NCBI RefSeq assembly: GCF_014193375.1
Contig: NZ_JACHZF010000001.1
Span: forward strand, 1-58,626
Source of the DNA: Halomonas campaniensis
GTDB taxonomy: Bacteria > Pseudomonadota > Gammaproteobacteria > Pseudomonadales > Halomonadaceae
Direction of reading: 5' to 3'
Length of the DNA stretch: 58,626 nt
Position numbers and translations under genes: made by a program. Shown here in pieces: positions 35,776 to 45,113 of the stretch (its first letter is position 1; the number at the start of each line of letters is the position of its first letter). The notes under the pieces are model-generated. The model worked only from the letters and a program-made list of their open reading frames with translations, did no database searches and had not been told where the DNA came from.

Positions 35776-37447
35776 TGCCCTCCCCGGTTTGGCCGGCGTC
35801 CAGCGCCAGGTGCCGGGTGGCCAGCGCCATCAGCGCCGGATGGTGGGTGGCGATCACCAGGGTGCGGCCCTCCCGGGCGAGCTCGGCGAGGGCCTCCACC
35901 ACCCGGGCCTCACTCTCGGCATCCAGACTCGCGGTGGGCTCATCGAGCAGCACCAGCGGCGCCCGGGAGAGGAAGACCCGGGCCAGGGCCAGGCGCTGGG
36001 CCTGCCCCCCGGAGAGCCCCACACCGCGCTCGCCCAGCGGGGTCTCGAGCTCGTCCGGCAGCTGCAGCAGCAGCTCGCCCAGGCCGGCTCGAAGCAGCGC
36101 CCGGCGCATCCGCTCGGGGCATGCCTCGGGCGCGGCCAGGCGCAGGTTGTCGGCGAGGGTGCCCTGCACCAGCAGGGGGCGCTGGTCCATCCAGGCAAGG
36201 GTCAACCCGTCCGCCACGCGGCGTTCCCCCTCGCCCGGCCCGGCGAACCCCGCCAGCAGCTGCAGCAGGGTCGACTTGCCGGCACCGGAGGGCCCCGTGA
36301 CCACCAGCACCTCGCCCGGGACGAGGCGCAGGCTCAGCGGCCCCAGCACCCGCCCGCGGCCCGGGTGGCTGACGCAGGCGGCCTCGAGCTCGACCAGCGC
36401 TCCCGGAGCCGCCGCCGGTGCCGCCTCGACCCGCACCGGATCCGGCGTCTCCTCGAGCAGGCCCAGCAGGCCCTCGGTGGCGCCCAGGGCGGCGGCCCGG
36501 TCATGGTAGTGCTGCGACAGGGTGCGCAGCGGCTGGAAGAACTCCGGTGCCAGCAGCAGCACCAGCAGCCCGCTGAACAGCGTCAGTTCGGGCGAGGGGC
36601 CGTAGGTGATGTAGCCGAGCAGGCCGAAGCCCACGTAGATGGCCACCACGGCGATGGCCACGGCGGAGAAGAACTCGAGCACCGCCGAGGAGAGGAAGGC
36701 CACCCGCAGGGTCCGCATGCTGCGCCGGCGGTAGTCGTCGGCGGCGGCGTGCACCTCGCCGGTGGCGGCGGCGGTGCGGCCGAACAGCTGCAGGGTGGTG
36801 ATACCGCGCACGCGATCGATGAAGTGCCCGGAGAGCCGGGCCACGGCGGCAAACTGGTCGCGATTGAGCCGCTCGGCGCCCATGCCGACCAGCGCCATGA
36901 ACAGCGGGATCAGCGGCGCGGCCAGCAGCAGAAAGAGCGCGGCGAGCCAGTCCAGCCACAGCACCAGCAGCAGCACCGCCAAGGGGTTGAGAACGGACAG
37001 CAGGAGCTGTGGGCGGAACCGGGCGAAGTAGCCGTCCAGGGCCTCGACCTGCTCCACCAGCTGGCTGGCCAGCGAGGCGGAGTGCCGCGACGCCAGCCTC
37101 ACCGGTCCCAGCCGGGCCAGGTGGTCGAGCAGCTCGCCGCGCACGGCCCGGCGGATCCGCAGGCTGGCGGCCTGGCCGAGGGTCTCCTGGGCGTGCTGGG
37201 CCAGGGAGCGCAGCACCAGCAGCAGGGCCATGCCGGCCAGGGCCGGCATGGCCTCCGCGAGGGGCGCCCGATCGACGACCAGGCGGCTCACCGCCCAGGC
37301 CAGCAGGGCCAGCTGCCCCAGGGTCGCGATGCCGGCGAGGAGGCCTGCCAGCACCGCCAGCCCCAGGCGGCGGCGCTCCCCCCTGGCCCTGTGCGCCAGC
37401 CAGCGACGGGGCGCCCTGCCGGCGCCCCCCTTCTCCGCGGGGCTCAT
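35765..37447 (-). CDS. cydD: ABC transporter CydD, cytochrome bd assembly
   Basis: 560 aa. The membrane domain shows DRVRGITTLQLFGR and HYHDRAAALGATEGL, typical of CydD, and the ATPase domain GPSGAGKST, LSGGQAQRLALAR and LVLLDEPTASLD. It pairs with CydC. The gene starts 4 bases after cydB, so the oxidase and its assembly transporter are made from the same message. Confidence 0.94.
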   Translation of the reverse strand: MSPAEKGGAGRAPRRWLAHRARGERRRLGLAVLAGLLAGIATLGQLALLAWAVSRLVVDRAPLAEAMPALAGMALLLVLRSLAQHAQETLGQAASLRIRRAVRGELLDHLARLGPVRLASRHSASLASQLVEQVEALDGYFARFRPQLLLSVLNPLAVLLLVLWLDWLAALFLLLAAPLIPLFMALVGMGAERLNRDQFAAVARLSGHFIDRVRGITTLQLFGRTAAATGEVHAAADDYRRRSMRTLRVAFLSSAVLEFFSAVAIAVVAIYVGFGLLGYITYGPSPELTLFSGLLVLLLAPEFFQPLRTLSQHYHDRAAALGATEGLLGLLEETPDPVRVEAAPAAAPGALVELEAACVSHPGRGRVLGPLSLRLVPGEVLVVTGPSGAGKSTLLQLLAGFAGPGEGERRVADGLTLAWMDQRPLLVQGTLADNLRLAAPEACPERMRRALLRAGLGELLLQLPDELETPLGERGVGLSGGQAQRLALARVFLSRAPLVLLDEPTASLDAESEARVVEALAELAREGRTLVIATHHPALMALATRHLALDAGQTGEGNDA

Positions 37448-37451
37448 GGGC

Positions 37452-38453
37452 TCAGTGATAGCCCTCGCCCACCTTGACCTTGCCGCGGAAGACCCAGTAG
37501 GTCCAGGCGGTGTAGGCCAGCACGATGGGAATCACGAACAGTACGCCGATCAGCAGGAAGAGCTGCGACTCCGGCGCCGAGGCGGCATCCCAGATGGTGT
37601 AGTCGGGCGGCACGATCACCGGCCACTTGCTCGCCACCAGGCCCAGGTAGGTGAAGATGAACATGCCCAGGGTGGCGATGAAGGGCTGGCCCTCGCTGCG
37701 CCGACGCACCGCGCGCCACAGCCAGACGGCACAGGCCAGTGCCAGGGCCGGCAGCACCCAGATCAGCTGGATGTGGTCGAACCAGCGCGACCAGACCGCC
37801 GGGTTGACGAAGGGTGTCCACAGGCTGATGGCCACGAACACCGCCAGCACCGCCGCCAGCAGCGCCGGGGTGATGCGGTAGGCCCACGCCTGGACGTGCC
37901 CCTCGGACTTGAGGATCAGCCAGGTGGCGCCGAGCAGCGCATAGCCCGTCATCAGCCCCAGGCCGGTCAGCACGGTGAAGGGAGTGAGCCAGTCCAGGGC
38001 GCCCCCCACGTAGACGAAGTCCTCCACGGCGAAGCCCTGGATGTAGGCGCCCACCACGGCCCCCTGGGCGAAGGCCGCTACTGCCGAGCCCCAACAGAAG
38101 GCCCGGTTCCACCAGTGGCGATTGCGCCGCGACTTGAAGCGGAACTCGAAGGCCACGCCGCGGAAGATCAGCCCGGCCAGCATCAGGAAGACCCCGATGT
38201 AGAGCGCCGGCAGGAACACCGAGTAGACCAGCGGGAAGGCGCCGAGCAGGCCCGCACCGCCCAGCACCAGCCAGGTCTCGTTGCCGTCCCAGACCGGGGC
38301 CACGGAGTTCATCATCACGTCGCGGGACGCCTCGTCCGGAGCAAAGGGATAGAGGATCCCGAGGCCCAGGTCGAAGCCGTCCATGATCACGTACATGATC
38401 ACCCCGAAGCCGATGATCACGGCCCAGATCATTGAAAGATCGAGAAATTCCAT
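37452..38453 (-). CDS. cydB: Cytochrome bd-type quinol oxidase subunit II (CydB/CioB)
   Basis: 333 aa with about eight to nine hydrophobic segments. The start MEFLDLSMIWAVIIGFGVIM and the conserved MDGFDLGLGILYPF and WDGNETWLVLGG blocks identify subunit II. E. coli CydB is about 379 aa; this shorter form matches the CioB branch of cyanide-insensitive oxidases. It lies 3 bases after cydA. Confidence 0.94.
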   Translation of the reverse strand: MEFLDLSMIWAVIIGFGVIMYVIMDGFDLGLGILYPFAPDEASRDVMMNSVAPVWDGNETWLVLGGAGLLGAFPLVYSVFLPALYIGVFLMLAGLIFRGVAFEFRFKSRRNRHWWNRAFCWGSAVAAFAQGAVVGAYIQGFAVEDFVYVGGALDWLTPFTVLTGLGLMTGYALLGATWLILKSEGHVQAWAYRITPALLAAVLAVFVAISLWTPFVNPAVWSRWFDHIQLIWVLPALALACAVWLWRAVRRRSEGQPFIATLGMFIFTYLGLVASKWPVIVPPDYTIWDAASAPESQLFLLIGVLFVIPIVLAYTAWTYWVFRGKVKVGEGYH

Positions 38454-38456
38454 GGT

Positions 38457-39875
38457 TCATCTCCTCCAGGTCGGGGCCGCATCGTTCTCGAAGGTGGCAT
38501 GTACCGCGGAGAGCGGGCGCTTGGGACGGTGCACCGCGCCGTCGACGGTATCGCGCTCCTCCTCGGGCAGCATGCCCTGGCGGACCACCCGGGTGAGGTA
38601 GTAGACCCCGGCCCAGAACACCACGGCATAGACCGCGACGTAGCCGATCAGGGTGAACAGCGCCATGCCGCCGGTCAGCGACGGGGTCAGCCCCTCGGCG
38701 TGGGTCATGATGCCGTAGACCAGCCAGGGCGCGCGCCCCACCTCGGTGACGATCCAGCCGGCCAGCACCGCGATGAAGGGGGTCACGCTCATCAGCCGCA
38801 GGGTCTGGAGGAAGCCGCGATGCTCATAGACCCGGCCGCCGCGGCGCAGCCACAGCCCGGCCACGGCCACCGCGATCATCAGCAGCCCGATGCCGACCAT
38901 GACCCGGAAGGACCAGAAGACGATCCACACCGGCGGCTGCTCCTCGGGCGGCACAGCGCTGATGCCGGGCACCTCACCGGCCGGATCATGCGTGAGGATC
39001 AGGCTGGCCAGGCTGGGAATGCCGACCTCGAAGCGGTTGGCCTGGGCCTCCTGGTCGGGCAGCGCAAACAGCAGCAGCGGCACGTTGCCCCGGGTCTCCC
39101 AGTTGCCCTCCATGGCGGCCACCTTGGTGGGCTGATGCTCGAGGGTGTTCAGGCCATGGAAGTCGCCGATCACCGCCTGGGTCGGGGTCAGCACCAGCAG
39201 CAGCCACAGGCACATGGAGAGCGCACGGCGGTTGGCCTCCACATCGCGGCGAATCAGCAGGTACCAGGCGCTGACGCCGGCCACCACGAAGCCCCCGGTG
39301 ATGAAGGAGGCCATCACCATGTGGGCAAAGCGGTACCAGAAGGAGGGGTTGAAGATCGCCTCGCTCCAGGCCACCACGTGGAAGGCGCCGTCGCGCAGTT
39401 CCACGCCGGCGGGGGTCTGCATCCAGCTGTTGGCCGAGAGGATCCAGAACGAGGAGATGAAGGTGCCGATGGCCACCATGATGGCGGCGAACAGGTGGAC
39501 GCCCTGGGGCACCTTGCCGCGCCCGAAGAGCAGCACCCCCAGGAAGGCCGCCTCGAGGAAGAAGGCCGTGACCACCTCGTAGCTGAGCATAGGACCGAGG
39601 AAGTTGGCCGAGGCCTGGGCGAAGTTGCTCCAGTTGGTGCCGAACTGGAACGACATCACGATGCCCGACACCACGCCCATGCCGAACACCACGGCGAAGA
39701 CCTTGGTCCAGAACGCCGCGAGGCGATCCCAGGCGGGATTTTCCGTTCGGTAGAAGAGGCCGTGGAGCACGGCGATGTAGGACGCCAGCCCGATGGTGAA
39801 GACCGGGAAGATGGCGTGAAAGGAGACCACGAAGGCGAATTGCAATCGCGACAGCAGCAGGGGATCCAGTTCCAT
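38457..39875 (-). CDS. cydA: Cytochrome bd-type quinol oxidase subunit I (CydA/CioA)
   Basis: 472 aa. Haem-ligand segments are visible: FHAIFPVFTIG with the N-terminal His, YEVVTAFFLEA with the conserved Glu, and WSEAIFNPSFWYRFAHMVM. The quinol-binding Q-loop is short and the protein about 50 residues shorter than E. coli CydA, as in CioA oxidases. It oxidises quinol and reduces oxygen to water. ATG 39875 gives the standard start MELDPLLLSRLQFAFV. No FNR-like box was seen in the 298 bases upstream. Confidence 0.94.
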   Translation of the reverse strand: MELDPLLLSRLQFAFVVSFHAIFPVFTIGLASYIAVLHGLFYRTENPAWDRLAAFWTKVFAVVFGMGVVSGIVMSFQFGTNWSNFAQASANFLGPMLSYEVVTAFFLEAAFLGVLLFGRGKVPQGVHLFAAIMVAIGTFISSFWILSANSWMQTPAGVELRDGAFHVVAWSEAIFNPSFWYRFAHMVMASFITGGFVVAGVSAWYLLIRRDVEANRRALSMCLWLLLVLTPTQAVIGDFHGLNTLEHQPTKVAAMEGNWETRGNVPLLLFALPDQEAQANRFEVGIPSLASLILTHDPAGEVPGISAVPPEEQPPVWIVFWSFRVMVGIGLLMIAVAVAGLWLRRGGRVYEHRGFLQTLRLMSVTPFIAVLAGWIVTEVGRAPWLVYGIMTHAEGLTPSLTGGMALFTLIGYVAVYAVVFWAGVYYLTRVVRQGMLPEEERDTVDGAVHRPKRPLSAVHATFENDAAPTWRR

Positions 39876-40113
39876 GACGCAAGCCTCATGACGGCGATGG
39901 ACGCGGGGTCGTCGCAAGGGATGCGGATGCACGCTCCGGTGCGTGTTGTGCCTTCGGCAGGCCCCTGACAGGCTCGCCGTGACGCATTCCACCTGGACAC
40001 CAGTGACAGGGTCAGCCTAGCAGCCAGGAAACCGGGCAGCGCCGGAAATCGCCACCAAAAATAACCTGACAATCTAAGCTTATTCCGCCATTGTCGTTAT
40101 CCTACTATTAAGG

Positions 40114-40150
40114 ACACGGACTCTTGAGGAAAGTTGACCCGAGTCCGTGT
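40114..40150 (-). terminator. Hairpin downstream of the exchanger gene
   Basis: ACACGGACTC (40114-40123) and GAGTCCGTGT (40141-40150) form a perfect 10-bp stem with a 17-base loop. It begins 24 bases beyond the end of the exchanger gene and lies upstream of cydA on the same strand. There is no clear T-run, so it may instead be a small repeat. The rest of the 298-base cydA leader (39876-40173) must hold the cydA promoter, but I could not assign convincing -35/-10 boxes. Confidence 0.45.
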
Positions 40151-40173
40151 GTCGCGATGTCGCAGGCGCTCGC

Positions 40174-41157
40174 TCAGGCCGCACCGCCACGCAGCACCAG
40201 GTGGACCAGCCAGGCGGTATAGCCGAGGTACATGGCCAGCAGGACCGCCCCCTCCAGGCGATTGATACGCCCCTCCCGGCCGCGCCAGCCCAGGGCGAAG
40301 ACCGCCATCAGCACGGTCATGGCGGCCATCAGGCTCCAGTCGCGCAGCAGCACCTCGGCACCGACCTGGATGGGGTGGATCACCGCGGCGAGCCCCACCA
40401 CCCCCAGGGTATTGAAGAGGTTCGAGCCCACCACGTTGCCCAGCACCAGGTCATGCTCGCGACGCCGCAGGGCGCTGATCGAGGAGGCCAGTTCCGGCAG
40501 CGAGGTGCCCACCGCCACCACCGTGAGGCCGATGATCAGGTCGCTGACGCCGAACCCCTGGGCGATGGCCACCGCGCCCCATACCAGGATCCGCGAGCTG
40601 ACCACCAGCAGCACCAGGCCGATGCCGGTCCAGGCCAGGCCGGCCGCCAGCGACATCGGATGCTCCGCCAGGCTCTCCTGAGTATCCACGGCGAGGGCGT
40701 CGGCGCCCTCCCGGCGGGCACGCAGGATGCTGGTACCGATGAAGGCGGCCAGCAGGACCAGCAGCAGGGCCCCCTCGAGCCTGCCGATCACCCCGCCCCA
40801 CATCAGCAGGGCCGAGAGCAGGGTCACGCCGCCGAGGATCGGCAGCTCGCGTCGCACCACGGTAGAGTGCACCGCCAGGGGGGAGATCAGCGCGACCAGG
40901 CCCAGGATCAGGCCGATGTTGGCGACGTTGGAGCCGTAGGCATTGCCCAGCGCCAGGCCGGGATTGCCCTGCCCCGCCGCCAGCGCCGAGACGACCAGCT
41001 CCGGTGCGGAGGTGCCGAAGCCGATCACCAGCATGCCGATCAGCAGCGGCGAGAGCCCGAGCCGCGCCGAGGTGGCGGCCGCCCCGCCGACGAAGCGCTC
41101 CGCGCTCCAGACGAGCAGGACCAGGCCCGCCACGACGGCCACTGCAGGAAGCATCAT
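40174..41157 (-). CDS. Sodium/calcium exchanger family protein (YrbG-like)
   Basis: 327 aa with about ten hydrophobic segments arranged as two inverted repeats. Each half carries a CaCA alpha motif: IGFGTSAPELVVS with GNAYGSNVANIG, and VAVGTSLPELASS with GNVVGSNLFN. These are the ion-coordinating segments of the superfamily. It exchanges Na+ (or H+) for Ca2+ or a similar cation at the inner membrane. A GAGGG site precedes ATG 41157. Confidence 0.92.
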   Translation of the reverse strand: MMLPAVAVVAGLVLLVWSAERFVGGAAATSARLGLSPLLIGMLVIGFGTSAPELVVSALAAGQGNPGLALGNAYGSNVANIGLILGLVALISPLAVHSTVVRRELPILGGVTLLSALLMWGGVIGRLEGALLLVLLAAFIGTSILRARREGADALAVDTQESLAEHPMSLAAGLAWTGIGLVLLVVSSRILVWGAVAIAQGFGVSDLIIGLTVVAVGTSLPELASSISALRRREHDLVLGNVVGSNLFNTLGVVGLAAVIHPIQVGAEVLLRDWSLMAAMTVLMAVFALGWRGREGRINRLEGAVLLAMYLGYTAWLVHLVLRGGAA

Positions 41158-41286
41158 GGGGTTCCCTCGTGAACATTCAGGGGTGAATGTTTGACTATGG
41201 TGTGCCTGCCGTCAACGTGTCACACTTTCCGGCAAGGGGCCGGGCGGCAGTCGCGGCGCAGTGTACGCCTTTTTCCGGCCTCGTGG

Positions 41287-42705
41287 ATGTCCCGTTACAA
41301 GGTGGTAGACCTCACAGTGGCCCAGCGTCCCTCTCGATTCCTCGCCCGTCTGCCCTCGCTGCCCGCCGAGGCGCCGCGGGTGGACCGCACCCCGCCGGAG
41401 GCGCGGGCGCGACGGCGGCTGCGCGCCTGCGGGGAGTGCGACTGGGTGGTGGCCCTGCCCCCGCTGCGCGCCGGCGAGAAGGCCGACTGCCCGCGCTGCG
41501 GCCATACCCTGGTCAAGCGCCACTTCCGCCCGGCCCAGCGCAGCATGGCGCTGGCGCTGTCGGCGCTGCTGGCGCTGGCCATGGCGCTCTCCTTTCCCTT
41601 CGTCAGCTTTACCGTGGGCGGCATCGGCAACCGGATCGAGCTCTCCCAGACCGCCACCACCCTGATCGGCTTCCACCAGCCGGTGGTGGCCATCGCGGTG
41701 ATCCTGACGATCATCGTGCTGCCGGCGGTCTACCTGCTCGGGGTGATCTGGCTGCAGCTCGGCCTGCTGCGGGATGAGCCGCTGCCGGCCAGTCGCACCA
41801 TCGCCCGCTCGCTGGCCCAGCTCAACCCCTGGATGATGGCGGACGTCTTCATCATCGGCGCCCTGGTGAGCCTCATCAAGGTGGCGGGCATGGCCCAGAT
41901 CGAGCTCGGCGCCTCCTTCTGGGCCTTCTGCGTCTTCGCCCTCCTGCTGCTGCTCACCACCCAGTCCATCGATGCCGACTGGATGTGGTTCTCGCTGGCC
42001 GGCGAGCCGCGCGCCCCGGAGGGCACCCGCACCGGCGAGACCGCCGCGCCCCAGGGCCTGGCCGGCTGCGCCACCTGTGGCCTGGTCAACCGGCTCGACC
42101 CCGGAGGGCGCGGACGCTGCCGACGCTGCGGCGAACGGCTGCGCCCGCGGCTGCCCCACAGCCTGCAGCGCACCTGGGCGCTGCTCGCCGCGGCCGCGGT
42201 GATGTACGTGCCGGCCAACGTCTACCCGATCATGACCACCACCAGCCTCGGCCAGAGCTCCCCCTCCACCATCATCGGCGGCGTGGTGGAGCTGATCCAG
42301 ATGGGCTCCTGGCCGGTGGCCGCGGTGATCTTCGTCGCCAGCGTGATCGTGCCGGTAGGCAAGCTGGTCGCCCTGGCCTGGCTCTGCCTGGTGGTCAACC
42401 GCAGCAGCGAGCTCAACGCCGCGACCCGTACCCGCCTCTATCGCCTCACCGAGTTCATCGGCCGCTGGTCGATGATCGACGTCTTCGTGGTGGCGATCCT
42501 GGTGGCGCTGATCCGCGCCGGTTCGCTGATGTCGATCACCCCCGGCCCCGCCGCCCTGGCCTTCGGCGCGGTGGTGGTGATCACCATGCTGGCCGCCATG
42601 ACCTTCGACCCCCGGCTGATCTGGGACACCCCGCTGCCCCGCCGCTCCCGCCGCCCGACCGGCGCCGGCCCCCATGACCGTCACCCAGAAGGAACTCCCG
42701 GATGA
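41287..42705 (+). CDS. pqiA: PqiA, inner-membrane subunit of the Pqi lipid-transport system
   Basis: 472 aa. Two homologous halves each have a zinc-ribbon CxxC pair (CGECDW...CPRCGH and CATCGLV...CRRCGE) followed by four hydrophobic segments, the PqiA architecture. With PqiB and PqiC it forms a system spanning the envelope and is linked to membrane integrity and phospholipid traffic. I chose ATG 41287; the frame is open upstream but lacks a convincing start. It overlaps pqiB by 4 bases. Confidence 0.92.
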   Translation: MSRYKVVDLTVAQRPSRFLARLPSLPAEAPRVDRTPPEARARRRLRACGECDWVVALPPLRAGEKADCPRCGHTLVKRHFRPAQRSMALALSALLALAMALSFPFVSFTVGGIGNRIELSQTATTLIGFHQPVVAIAVILTIIVLPAVYLLGVIWLQLGLLRDEPLPASRTIARSLAQLNPWMMADVFIIGALVSLIKVAGMAQIELGASFWAFCVFALLLLLTTQSIDADWMWFSLAGEPRAPEGTRTGETAAPQGLAGCATCGLVNRLDPGGRGRCRRCGERLRPRLPHSLQRTWALLAAAAVMYVPANVYPIMTTTSLGQSSPSTIIGGVVELIQMGSWPVAAVIFVASVIVPVGKLVALAWLCLVVNRSSELNAATRTRLYRLTEFIGRWSMIDVFVVAILVALIRAGSLMSITPGPAALAFGAVVVITMLAAMTFDPRLIWDTPLPRRSRRPTGAGPHDRHPEGTPG

Positions 42706-44381
42706 GCGATGCCTCGCGCGTCGACGACGCTCCCGAGCGCGACCTGCACCGTGCCAAGGCCTCGCCCCAGGCACGCTTCTCGCCGATCTGGATCGTGCCC
42801 ATCGTGGCGATCCTGATCGGCGCCTGGCTGGTCTACGACAACTACCGCAGCCGCGGCCCCCAGGTCACCCTGGTGATGAGCAACGCCGAGGGCATCGAGG
42901 CCGGCAGCACCCTGATCAAGACCCGCAACGTGGAGGTCGGCCGGGTTGAGCGGGTCAACCTCTCGGAGGACCTGTCGACGGCGGTGATCACCGCACGGAT
43001 GAGCCCCGACACCGACGCCATGCTGGTCGAGGACAGCCGCTTCTGGGTGGTCAAGCCCCGGGTCGGGCGCGAGGGGATCAGCGGGCTGGGCACCGTGCTC
43101 TCCGGGGCCTTCATCCAGCTGGAGCCGGGCAGCAGCGACACCGCCTCCCGGGAGTTCGAGGTCAGCGACCAGCCCCCGGTGGCCCCGGCCGGGGCCGCCG
43201 GGCTGCGCATCAACCTGGTCAGCCAGCTCGGCAATTCGCTGCGGGTCGGCGACCCGGTCACCTACCAGGGCTACACCGTGGGCCGCGTCGAGGACGCCAC
43301 CTTCGACGCCCAGACCCGCCGCATGCAGCACCGCGTGTTCATCGAGGCGCCCTACGACACCCTGGTCACCGACAGCACCCGCTTCTGGTCGGCCAGCGGC
43401 ATCGACCTGCGCCTCGACTCCGAGGGGTTCCGGGTCAACGTCGAGTCCTTCGAGGCGCTGCTGGGCGGCGGCGTCACCTTCGGCGTGCCCGAGGACCTGC
43501 CGCTCGGCCGCCAGGTGGAGGCCGATGTCACCTTCAACCTCTATCCCGACGAGGACAGCGCCCGCCAGGGCACCTTCAACCGCTACCTGGAGTACGTGCT
43601 GCTGGTGGACGACTCGGTGCGCGGCCTCTCCCGCGGCGCCCCCGTGGAGTTTCGCGGCGTGCGGGTGGGCACCGTGGCGGCGGTGCCCTGGAACTTCAAC
43701 GCGCCCCAGCCCGAGGGCCGCTCGGGCTTCTCGATCCCGGTGCTGATCCGCATCGAGCCCCAGCGGCTGGGCATCGAGAACCAGGAGATCCAGCTCGCCG
43801 AGTGGCGCGAGCGCTTCGACCGGCTGTTCGGGCTGGGCCTGCGCGCCTCGCTGAAGAGCGGCAACCTGCTGACCGGGGCGCTGTTCGTCGACCTCAACTT
43901 CCAGCGCGACCTGGCCGACCAGCACGTGGCCGAGACCTTCGCCGAGAAGACCGTGTTCCCCACCACCTCCGGGGGCTTCGCGCTGATCGAGGCCCAGGTC
44001 ACCGACCTGCTGGCCAAGCTCAACGGCCTGGAGATCGAACCGCTGCTGGCGGGGATGGACCGCAACCTGGCCGCCTCCGAGGCGATGCTCGGCGAGGTGC
44101 GCGCGCTGTCCGCCTCTCTGCAGGGAATGCTCGAGGACCCGGCGACCCGCGAGGTGCCCGGTAACCTCAATGCCACCCTGCAGGAGCTGCAGGGCACCCT
44201 GCAGGGGCTATCGCCCGAATCCGCCGCCTACCAGGAGCTGACGACGGCCGTGGGCCGCCTCGAGCGGCTGATGCGCGACCTCCAGCCGGTGGCCAGGACG
44301 CTCTCCGACAACCCCCGCGCCCTGCTGTTCGACAGCCTGGACACCGAGGATCCCCAGCCGCGCGCCCCGCGCCGCGACTGA
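42702..44381 (+). CDS. pqiB: PqiB, MCE-domain protein
   Basis: 559 aa. One N-terminal membrane helix (SPIWIVPIVAILIGAWLVY) is followed by three MCE domains, recognisable by GPQVTLVMSNAEGIEAGST, NSLRVGDPVTYQGYTVG and GLSRGAPVEFRGVRVGTV, and a long helical C-terminal region that forms the tunnel/needle across the periplasm. It carries lipids between the membranes. It overlaps both the pqiA stop and, nearly, the pqiC leader. Confidence 0.94.
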   Translation: MSDASRVDDAPERDLHRAKASPQARFSPIWIVPIVAILIGAWLVYDNYRSRGPQVTLVMSNAEGIEAGSTLIKTRNVEVGRVERVNLSEDLSTAVITARMSPDTDAMLVEDSRFWVVKPRVGREGISGLGTVLSGAFIQLEPGSSDTASREFEVSDQPPVAPAGAAGLRINLVSQLGNSLRVGDPVTYQGYTVGRVEDATFDAQTRRMQHRVFIEAPYDTLVTDSTRFWSASGIDLRLDSEGFRVNVESFEALLGGGVTFGVPEDLPLGRQVEADVTFNLYPDEDSARQGTFNRYLEYVLLVDDSVRGLSRGAPVEFRGVRVGTVAAVPWNFNAPQPEGRSGFSIPVLIRIEPQRLGIENQEIQLAEWRERFDRLFGLGLRASLKSGNLLTGALFVDLNFQRDLADQHVAETFAEKTVFPTTSGGFALIEAQVTDLLAKLNGLEIEPLLAGMDRNLAASEAMLGEVRALSASLQGMLEDPATREVPGNLNATLQELQGTLQGLSPESAAYQELTTAVGRLERLMRDLQPVARTLSDNPRALLFDSLDTEDPQPRAPRRD

Positions 44382-44414
44382 CCCGGCAAGGACACCGATG
44401 AAGGAGCCACGACG

Positions 44415-45017
44415 ATGATGGCAAGGAGAGGAATCGGCGCCGCCCTGGCGGCCCTGCTGATCACCGCGACGCTGGCGGGCTGCGCCAGCCCCGGCCCGGC
44501 CCCCCAGCGCTATGCGCTGCCCGACGCCGTCGACCCGGCGGGGCCCGCGGCAGGGGCCGAGGCGGAGCACCTGCTGCTGCTGCGCTCTCCCCGGCTGGCC
44601 CACTACCTGGACGTGGAGGGCCTGGTGATGCAGGTCGACGACATCACCCTGGTGGAGGCCCGTGGCCACCAGTGGGCGGAGGCGCTGGGCCGCCAGCTGG
44701 AGCGCGGCCTGCGCGCGCGCCTGGCGGCACGCCTGCCCGATACCCGGGTGATGCTCGACGAGGTCGGCGTACGCGAGCCCGGTGCCCTCGCCCTGCGCCT
44801 GGAGCTGGACCGTTTCCAGGGCCGCCACGACGGCCTGGCCGTGATCGGCGGCCTGTGGCAGCTGCGCGACGCCGAGGGCCGCCTGCTGGCCATGGCCCCC
44901 CTGCAGGTGGAGACCGAGCTCGACGACGACGGCTACCCCGCCCTGGTGCGCGCCCTGGGCCGCGGCTGGGACAGCGCGGCCGATGAGCTCGCCGAGGCGG
45001 TGCGCCGTGCGCGCTGA
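44415..45017 (+). CDS. pqiC: PqiC, outer-membrane lipoprotein of the Pqi system
   Basis: 200 aa. A lipobox LAGC near residue 23 predicts lipidation. The conserved YRLPDA-type start of the mature domain (YALPDA) and the RDAEGRLLAMAPLQVE segment fit the ABC-type transport auxiliary/PqiC family. It anchors the PqiB tunnel at the outer membrane. AAGGAG 8 bases before ATG 44415 decides the start. Confidence 0.9.
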   Translation: MMARRGIGAALAALLITATLAGCASPGPAPQRYALPDAVDPAGPAAGAEAEHLLLLRSPRLAHYLDVEGLVMQVDDITLVEARGHQWAEALGRQLERGLRARLAARLPDTRVMLDEVGVREPGALALRLELDRFQGRHDGLAVIGGLWQLRDAEGRLLAMAPLQVETELDDDGYPALVRALGRGWDSAADELAEAVRRAR

Positions 45018-45113
45018 GCCCGGCAGGCAGAACGGCCGGGGCTGGGCTATGGTCAGCTCAGGCCTCCCGAGGCGCCTCCCATCGACAGACTTCCCATCGA
45101 CAGGGACGACACC

